NCBI RefSeq assembly: GCF_000813745.1 | Contig: NZ_JWLC01000008.1 | Coordinates: 335,604 to 399,603 of the forward strand | Length of the DNA stretch: 64,000 bases | Direction: 5' to 3' | From: Leisingera sp. ANG-M1 | GTDB taxonomy: Bacteria; Pseudomonadota; Alphaproteobacteria; Rhodobacterales; Rhodobacteraceae | Shown here: positions 58,916 to 64,000 of the stretch, one piece after another | Position numbering within the stretch: position 1 is the stretch's first letter | How the letters are laid out: each line of letters opens with the position of its first letter | The notes under the pieces: model-generated | Told to the model about the DNA's origin: nothing | Databases searched by the model: none | Seen by the model: the letters and a program-made list of their open reading frames with translations, nothing else | Position numbers and translations under genes: made by a program

Positions 58916-59626
58916 ATGGTAGAACAGCATATTGCATCCGCTTTCGACCGCGATCTGGAGGCGATTCAGGCCCGGATCATGAAGATGGGCGGTCTGGTCG
59001 AGGACGCCATCCGCGAAGCAGCCAAGGCATTGGAGACGCGCGACGAAGAACTGGCTCTGGAAGTCCGCCAGGCGGACAAGGCCATCGACGGCTTGGAGGA
59101 GCTGATCAACGAGGAAACAGCCCGGCTGATCGCCCTGCGCGCGCCTGCGGCCTCGGATCTTCGCCTGGTGCTGTCGGTGCTGAAGATCGCTGGCAACCTG
59201 GAACGCATTGGCGACTATGCCAAAAACATGGCCAAGCGAACCGGTGTTCTGGCCCAGGGCCCCAGTGTCAGCGAAGGTGCTGCTGCCCTGCGCCGGATGG
59301 CGCGCGAAGTGGAGCGGATGCTGAAAGACGCACTCGATTCCTACATCCAGCGCGACGTGGAGCTTGCTGCCGATGTCATCGCCCGCGACCGCGACGTTGA
59401 CCAGATGTACAATGCCTTGTTCCGTGAATTTCTAACCCACATGATGGAAGATCCGCGCAACATTTCGGCCTGTATGCATTTGCATTTTATTGCAAAAAAC
59501 ACCGAGCGGATGGGCGACCACGTTACCTCGATTGCCGAGCAGGTGATCTACCTGGTGACCGGTGAAAAGCCGGAAGAAGACCGCAAGAAAGCCGATACCA
59601 CCTCTACAACGGCGCAGGAGATCTGA
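58916..59626 (+). CDS. phoU: Phosphate signalling protein PhoU
   Basis: 236 aa, two PhoU repeats with metal-binding E/D-rich helices. Starts MVEQHIASAFDRDLEAIQARIMKMGG; contains IERIGDYAKNMAKR-type motif (LERIGDYAKNMAKRTG) and its second copy TERMGDHVTSIAEQVIYL. Damps PhoR-PhoB signalling when phosphate is plentiful. The frame is open to 58610 but that is a shadow of pstB. Only 3 nt separate it from phoB. Confidence 0.96.
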   Translation: MVEQHIASAFDRDLEAIQARIMKMGGLVEDAIREAAKALETRDEELALEVRQADKAIDGLEELINEETARLIALRAPAASDLRLVLSVLKIAGNLERIGDYAKNMAKRTGVLAQGPSVSEGAAALRRMAREVERMLKDALDSYIQRDVELAADVIARDRDVDQMYNALFREFLTHMMEDPRNISACMHLHFIAKNTERMGDHVTSIAEQVIYLVTGEKPEEDRKKADTTSTTAQEI

Positions 59627-59629
59627 CCG

Positions 59630-60319
59630 ATGGCTGCCGACCAGCCCACCGTTCTGGTTGTTGAAGACGAAATGGCCCAGCGGGAAGTCCTGGCCTACAA
59701 TCTCGAAGCAGATGGTTTCCGGGTGCTCCGCGCTGAACATGGCGAGGAAGCGCTGCTGGTGGTGGATGAGGATATGCCGGATATCATCATCCTCGACTGG
59801 ATGATGCCGAACCTATCGGGCATCGAAGTGTGCCGCCGCTTGAAAACCCGCCCCGAGACCCGCAACATCCCGATTATCATGCTGTCGGCCCGGTCGGAAG
59901 AGGTGGACAAGGTCCGCGGCCTGGAAACCGGTGCTGATGATTATGTCGTAAAACCCTATTCGGTAATTGAACTGATGGCCCGGGTGCGCACCCAGCTGCG
60001 CCGGGTGCGGCCTTCCACTGTAGGCGTGCGTCTGGAGTACGATGACATCGTTCTGGACGCGGAAACCCACAAAGTCAGCCGCGCCGAGAACCCGCTGAAG
60101 CTGGGGCCGACAGAGTTCCGCCTGCTTTCCACATTTATGGAGAAGCCCGGCCGGGTGTGGAGCCGCGAACAGCTGTTGGACCGGGTCTGGGGCCGCGATA
60201 TCTATGTCGACACCCGAACTGTCGACGTTCACATTGGTCGCCTGCGAAAGGCGCTGACCCAGCACGGCGGAAGCGACCCTGTGCGCACCGTCCGCGGCGC
60301 AGGCTACGCGCTCGGCTGA
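59630..60319 (+). CDS. phoB: Phosphate regulon response regulator PhoB
   Basis: 229 aa. Receiver with acidic Glu12-Asp13 and phospho-acceptor Asp56 (ILDWMMPNLSG), conserved Lys in DDYVVKPYS, and a C-terminal OmpR-type winged helix (VWSREQLLDRVWGRDIYVDTRTVDVHIGRLRKAL). Activates Pho genes through PHO boxes such as the one before pstS. Last gene of the operon; phoR lies at the opposite side of pst. Confidence 0.97.
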   Translation: MAADQPTVLVVEDEMAQREVLAYNLEADGFRVLRAEHGEEALLVVDEDMPDIIILDWMMPNLSGIEVCRRLKTRPETRNIPIIMLSARSEEVDKVRGLETGADDYVVKPYSVIELMARVRTQLRRVRPSTVGVRLEYDDIVLDAETHKVSRAENPLKLGPTEFRLLSTFMEKPGRVWSREQLLDRVWGRDIYVDTRTVDVHIGRLRKALTQHGGSDPVRTVRGAGYALG

Positions 60320-60330
60320 TAAATGGAACC

Positions 60331-60376
60331 GGGGGACAGGCGGTGCAACAGAATGTGCACGCGTGTCCCCCCTCAT
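60331..60376 (+). terminator. Probable terminator of the pst-phoB operon
   Basis: GGGGGACA (60331-60338) pairs with TGTCCCCC (60364-60371) around a long loop with a further partial stem; followed by TCATTTTG. Convergent with a LysR gene. Confidence 0.55.
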
Positions 60377-60386
60377 TTTGCGGCGG

Positions 60387-61298
60387 TCAGCGCGGCAGGG
60401 GATCTTCCGGCTGCGCTTTGCCTGCCAGCCACTCCCGGAATTTGACAAGGGAAGGCGCGCTGGATTTCCGCTCCGGCCAAACTAGGTAGTAGGCGCCTTC
60501 TGTCTCGGCAGGTTCTCCGTGCAAGGCGACCAAGCGGCCGGTCGCCAGGTCCTGTTCGACCAGGTAATCCGGCATCAAAGCCACCCCAAGCCCATGCAGG
60601 GCAGCTTGGGTAATGGTTGCGAATTGGTCATATATCGTGCCGCTTAGGTCGTCCTTTGCAGTGATGCCGTGCAGTTCAAACCAATCGCGCCAGGCCGTTG
60701 TGCGGGTTTGAATATGCAGAAGCGGAAGTTTCAGGATATCTTTCGGTTCTCTGATGCGCCGTCCGTCCAGCAGCACCGGCGCGCAAACGGGAAGCAACTG
60801 TTCATGTTTTAGCAGCAGTGACTGCGTTCCAGGCCAGTTCGCGTTTCCAAAATGGATAGCTGCATCAAAGGGTTCCGTGGTAAAGTTGAATGGCTCCAAC
60901 CGGGTTGACATGTTGATGGTGACATCCGGGTGCAGCCTGGCGAACTCAGGCAGACGCGGCATCAGCCAACGCATTCCAAATGCGGGTAATATGGCCAGGT
61001 TCAGCGTGCCGGCCAGTGGCGCTGCCTGCAGGCGCAGGGTTGATTGTACGATCTGGTTGAGCGCCTGCCGGATCTCGGCTGCATAATCCTGAGCTTCAGA
61101 GGTCAGTGCCAGCCGCTTCTGATCCCGTTGCACCAATTCCATACCCAGCTGCTTCTCCAGCGTTTGCAGCTGCCGGCTGACCGCACCTTGAGTCAATGCA
61201 AGCTCTTCAGCAGCGGCGGAGGCGCTGCCCAGCCGGTCCAGCGCCTCCAGGGCGCGCAGGGATGAAATGGAAGGCAGAAACCGCCGCGGTGTGCTCAT
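60387..61298 (-). CDS. LysR-family regulator, divergent from gcdH
   Basis: 303 aa. Winged helix SISSLRALEALDRLGSASAAAEELALTQGAVSRQLQTLEKQLG, then a substrate-binding domain of the GcvA subgroup. The start at 61298 (MSTPRRFLP) is preferred to 61328. Divergent from the glutaryl-CoA dehydrogenase gene across 98 nt, so it probably regulates lysine/tryptophan breakdown via glutaryl-CoA, much like GcdR-type regulators. Confidence 0.87.
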   Translation of the reverse strand: MSTPRRFLPSISSLRALEALDRLGSASAAAEELALTQGAVSRQLQTLEKQLGMELVQRDQKRLALTSEAQDYAAEIRQALNQIVQSTLRLQAAPLAGTLNLAILPAFGMRWLMPRLPEFARLHPDVTINMSTRLEPFNFTTEPFDAAIHFGNANWPGTQSLLLKHEQLLPVCAPVLLDGRRIREPKDILKLPLLHIQTRTTAWRDWFELHGITAKDDLSGTIYDQFATITQAALHGLGVALMPDYLVEQDLATGRLVALHGEPAETEGAYYLVWPERKSSAPSLVKFREWLAGKAQPEDPLPR

Positions 61299-61299
61299 G

Positions 61300-61316
61300 T
61301 ATGAGTGTTTCGCATA
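61300..61316. promoter_or_regulatory. Candidate LysR operator between the LysR gene and gcdH
   Basis: TATG-AGTGTTTCG-CATA, an inverted repeat that includes a T-N11-A core, placed just upstream of the LysR gene start and within the divergent promoter region. Confidence 0.45.
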
Positions 61317-61396
61317 TGTGCTTGCCAAAGTCTCGCTGTTTTTCCTGGTAACCTCCCGTTAGGGTTCTGCCTAGATCACATCCGAAAGGCAGGACA

Positions 61397-62617
61397 ATGA
61401 CCGACACTCCCGAACTGCGCGCCAAGGATGCGCCGGACCTGGGCCGTTTCACTTGGGAAGACCCTCTGCGGCTGGACGATCAGCTGACCGAAGATGAACG
61501 CATGATTGCCGCATCGGCACGCAGCTATTGTCAGGAAAAACTTCAGCCGCGCGTTCTAAGTGCTTATGAAAATGAAGAAACGGATCCGGAGATCTTCCGC
61601 GAGATGGGTGCGATGGGCCTGTTGGGCACCACCATTCCCGAGCAATACGGCGGTCTTGGCGGCGGCTATGTTTCCTATGGTCTGGTTGCCCGCGAAGTCG
61701 AGCGTGTGGACAGCGGATACCGCTCGATGATGTCGGTGCAAAGCTCGCTGGTGATGTATCCGATTTACGCATACGGCAGCGAAGACCAGCGCAAAAAGTA
61801 TCTGCCGAAACTGGCCGCTGGTGAGTGGATTGGCTGCTTTGGTCTGACAGAACCGGACGCAGGCTCTGACCCAGCCAGCATGAAGACCCGCGCCGAGAAA
61901 ACCGAAGGCGGATATAGGCTTACGGGTTCCAAAATGTGGATCTCAAACGCACCGATCGCGGATGTTTTTGTTGTTTGGGCAAAGTCGGAAGCGCACGGCG
62001 GCAAGATCCGCGGCTTTGTGCTTGAGAAGGGCTTGAAGGGGCTGAGCGCGCCGAAGATTGAAAACAAGGCCTCGCTGCGGGCGTCGATCACTGGCGAGAT
62101 CGTAATGGACGGCGTCGAAGTTGGCGAAGATGCGCTGCTGCCGCATGTGCAAGGTCTCAAAGGCCCATTCGGTTGTCTGAACCGTGCGCGCTATGGCATC
62201 AGTTGGGGGGTGATGGGCTCGGCTGAAGCCTGCTGGCACGCCGCGCGTCAATACGGGCTGGACCGGGTTCAATTCGGACGCCCGCTGGCCAATACTCAGC
62301 TGTTCCAGCTAAAACTGGCCAATATGCAGACTGAAATCACGCTGGGCCTTCAGGCCTCTCTGAGGGTTGGCCGCTTGATGGATGAGGCCAACGCCGCACC
62401 AGAGATGATCTCGATCATCAAACGCAACAATTGCGGCAAGGCTCTGGAGATTGCGCGTCACGCCCGGGACATGCATGGCGGAAACGGTATCAGCCTGGAG
62501 TTTGACGTCATCCGTCACATGGTGAACCTGGAGACTGTGAACACCTATGAGGGCACCCACGATGTGCACGCGCTGATTTTGGGCCGGGCACAGACAGGAC
62601 TCCAGGCGTTCTTTTAA
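61397..62617 (+). CDS. gcdH: Glutaryl-CoA dehydrogenase
   Basis: 406 aa, acyl-CoA dehydrogenase fold with FAD. Oxidises and decarboxylates glutaryl-CoA to crotonyl-CoA in lysine and tryptophan degradation. N-terminus [32 protein letters not shown] motif ([16 protein letters not shown]), and catalytic Glu385 in [20 protein letters not shown], which is typical of GcdH. Divergent LysR regulator upstream. Confidence 0.95.
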   Translation: MTDTPELRAKDAPDLGRFTWEDPLRLDDQLTEDERMIAASARSYCQEKLQPRVLSAYENEETDPEIFREMGAMGLLGTTIPEQYGGLGGGYVSYGLVAREVERVDSGYRSMMSVQSSLVMYPIYAYGSEDQRKKYLPKLAAGEWIGCFGLTEPDAGSDPASMKTRAEKTEGGYRLTGSKMWISNAPIADVFVVWAKSEAHGGKIRGFVLEKGLKGLSAPKIENKASLRASITGEIVMDGVEVGEDALLPHVQGLKGPFGCLNRARYGISWGVMGSAEACWHAARQYGLDRVQFGRPLANTQLFQLKLANMQTEITLGLQASLRVGRLMDEANAAPEMISIIKRNNCGKALEIARHARDMHGGNGISLEFDVIRHMVNLETVNTYEGTHDVHALILGRAQTGLQAFF

Positions 62618-63269
62618 TTCTTCTGTGCAGCGCAAGGATCTGCTTGCGCTGCATTTCCGCAAAGCGAAATTTCATTTATGCAACCCAAAGCAAGGCGGGC
62701 GATTTTGCAATAGTCATAGAGCGGTGAACGTCTTTCGTAGGGGCAGTTTAGGATCCGAAATTCTTAAAGATCATCGAAGCCATTGGCTGAATTTTCGTGA
62801 AAAGTGCTCCTTTCGTCTGCCGAAAGGTTAACGGAGAAGCGACTGCTTTGATGTTGTGCAGGCTGGTCCTGGAAATTTGTCCAATCGAATGGCAAAATTT
62901 CAAACCAGAGAAAATGGCCTCAAGAAGCTGATCCTTTTGCAAAAATGCTGAGTTTTTCCTGCTGAGTGAGAACGCAAAGGCTGGGTTTGGCGTTCCTGCA
63001 GGCTGAGTTTGCAAATTTTGGCGCGCGTTTGTGCAAAGCCACCAGCAATTTGAAGGCGTGTACTGTGCGAAAAATTTCGTATTAACAAAAGGTTACCATG
63101 CCTTGGGCGAGGATGGAAGCGGTATTTTCAAGCGCCAAGAAAAACTGTCGGAAAAGCTGCATTCCGGTTTGGCTCTAGTTCTGCCTGAGCCAGAAGAACA
63201 TCGCTGTGCAAAAAGAAAACGGGCCAGAGACTGAACTCTGGCCCGTCCAAAGATCCGTTGTGGCGGCTG
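62618..63269. other. 652-bp gene-free, AT-rich region
   Basis: No convincing gene or known RNA. It contains a cluster of GCAAA-type palindromes: TTTTGCAA at 62703-62710, TTTTGCAAAA at 62935-62944, TTTGCAAA at 63008-63015 and TTTGTGCAAA at 63028-63037. It also holds a CCTTTCG/CGAAAGG hairpin (62809-62827), and a near-CtrA box TTAA-N7-TTACC at 63082-63097. It ends with the terminator of the MttB gene. Open frames here lack ribosome-binding sites and family motifs. Confidence 0.4.
63210..63246 (-). terminator. Terminator of the MttB-family gene
   Basis: Perfect 11-bp stem ACGGGCCAGAG / CTCTGGCCCGT; on the minus strand it is followed by TTTCTTTTTG. Confidence 0.9.
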
Positions 63270-64000
63270 TTAGGCCGGCAGGTGGATGTTGAACTTCTCG
63301 CGGATTGCCATGTCGGTGGCTGCATCGAACCTGGCTGCGGCGCGCTGGGACAGGATCTGCTCTTTCTTGGCCGTTGCCTTGACAATCAGATCAGGTTTGT
63401 CGAGTTCTGCCCATTCCTTTGGCGAGGTGCGGTCGCCCAGATCCGGATAGACATAGTCGACCTGCATCCGGCTGAGGGTCTGATCAGTACCCAGGTAGTG
63501 GCCGGGACCACCCATGCAAGTTGCGCGCATCTGGTCCAGTGCCAGAGTTTCATCGTTTACCTCGATACCGCGAACGCAGCGCTGTGCCTGACCAAGCAAA
63601 TCGTTGTCCAGGATCAGAGATTCGAGGCAGAAACCCAGAAGCGACGCGTGCATGCCTGCCGCTTCGTAAACCATGTTCAGGCCGGAGAGGCCTGCCATGA
63701 CTGCAGAACACATTTGCTCCCAGCCAGCCTGCATGTCCGGGAGCTTGGAATCCGACGCGCCTGCGGCGGCGCCGCCCGGCAGATTGTAGAATTTGTGCAT
63801 CTGGGCGCAGCCTGCGGTGAGCAGTGCCTGCTCGCCGGAGCCAACGGTCATGGCACCAGTGCGCAGGTCCAGGCCGAACGGCCAGGTTCCGACGATTGCG
63901 GGAGCACCTGGTTTCACAGCGTTCACATAAACCAGGCCTGCAAGGCATTCAGCAACGGCTTGGGTGATCGCGCCGGCAATGGTAGAAGGCGCTGTTGCAC
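63270..64000 (-). CDS. MttB-family (trimethylamine/betaine-type) methyltransferase, 5' end cut by window
   Basis: The frame is open to base 64000, giving 242 C-terminal residues plus the stop; the N-terminal half lies outside. Motifs: AGAITQAVAECLAGLVYVN, KPGAPAIVGTWPFGLDLRTGAM, then MCSAVMAGLSGLNMVYEAAGM and MGGPGHYLGTDQTLSRM, all typical of the MttB family that passes methyl groups from quaternary amines to corrinoid proteins. No in-frame amber codon occurs in the visible part, so this is probably a non-pyrrolysine member (such as MtgB-like glycine betaine methyltransferases). Terminator follows. Confidence 0.85.
   Translation of the reverse strand, partial: ATAPSTIAGAITQAVAECLAGLVYVNAVKPGAPAIVGTWPFGLDLRTGAMTVGSGEQALLTAGCAQMHKFYNLPGGAAAGASDSKLPDMQAGWEQMCSAVMAGLSGLNMVYEAAGMHASLLGFCLESLILDNDLLGQAQRCVRGIEVNDETLALDQMRATCMGGPGHYLGTDQTLSRMQVDYVYPDLGDRTSPKEWAELDKPDLIVKATAKKEQILSQRAAARFDAATDMAIREKFNIHLPA

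Noticed and set aside
62625-62831. Short frame downstream of gcdH
   Set aside because: No ribosome-binding site, no family features, and amino-acid make-up looks random.
63270-64000. Possible pyrrolysine (amber) codon in the MttB-family gene
   Set aside because: No in-frame TAG in the visible part; Pyl machinery is also not expected in this lineage.

Overview
This window looks like chromosomal DNA of a marine Rhodobacterales (Roseobacter-group) alphaproteobacterium, probably close to Leisingera, Phaeobacter or Ruegeria. The evidence is the high GC content, the suf operon led by an IscR with a single cysteine, an alphaproteobacterial SOS box (GAAC-N7-GAAC) before recA, a full CtrA box (TTAA-N7-TTAAC) before cckA, an Irr-type iron box before the suf operon, a 2-trimethylaminoethylphosphonate (tmpA/tmpB) locus, and a short intergenic repeat that I recall from Rhodobacteraceae genomes. 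I see no phage, insertion sequence, CRISPR array or rRNA operon. Most of the window is conserved housekeeping sequence with a few accessory islands.

Layout. 1-1753: 3' part of a corrinoid-activating (RACo/ASKHA) protein, then tRNA-Gly(CCC). 1953-8400: CoA-transferase, guaB, an RsmB-like rRNA methylase and the cell-cycle kinase cckA. 8436-13949: sulfotransferase, recA, alaS, a DUF1330 protein and a MOSC protein. 13989-19348: typA, an SMR exporter, a class II glutamine amidotransferase, and a minus-strand operon of alpha/beta hydrolase, an 81-aa protein and a tandem-HD protein. 19534-27821: the suf iron-sulfur assembly operon (iscR, unknown gene, cysteine desulfurase, sufB, ybjQ-like, sufC, sufD, two membrane proteins, sufS). 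27888-31251: the phosphonate locus tmpA-tmpB-(AllA-like), with a divergent LysR gene. 31275-37396: tRNA-Arg(CCG), two peptidoglycan enzymes, an lpxD/ACP/ketosynthase cluster and an IalB-like protein. 37872-45127: a HerA-like ATPase and a complete liv ABC importer carrying an extra small secreted-protein gene. 45314-50444: a PQQ-type sugar dehydrogenase, a small secreted protein, a GlxA-type regulator, class II DAHP synthase and a PAS_5 protein. 50681-53886: yicC, gmk, a gamma-carbonic anhydrase and phoR. 54093-60319: pstSCAB-phoU-phoB behind a three-unit PHO box. 60387-62617: a LysR gene divergent from glutaryl-CoA dehydrogenase. 62618-63269: a gene-free, AT-richer stretch. 63270-64000: C-terminal part of an MttB-family methyltransferase.

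How the genes fit together. TmpA and TmpB should turn 2-trimethylaminoethylphosphonate into glycine betaine and phosphate. The phosphate links to the Pho/Pst regulon in the same window. The betaine could be demethylated by MttB-family/RACo systems such as those cut off at the two window edges, although nothing here proves that link. The suf operon appears to be controlled by iron (Irr box) and by its own IscR. The least explained items are the AllA-like third gene of the tmp operon, the unknown gene and two membrane genes inside the suf operon, the small secreted protein inside the liv operon, the tandem-HD protein, and the lpxD-ACP-ketosynthase cluster.

Limits: function calls rest on motif recognition without database searches. 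Starts were chosen from family length, ribosome-binding sites and overlaps.
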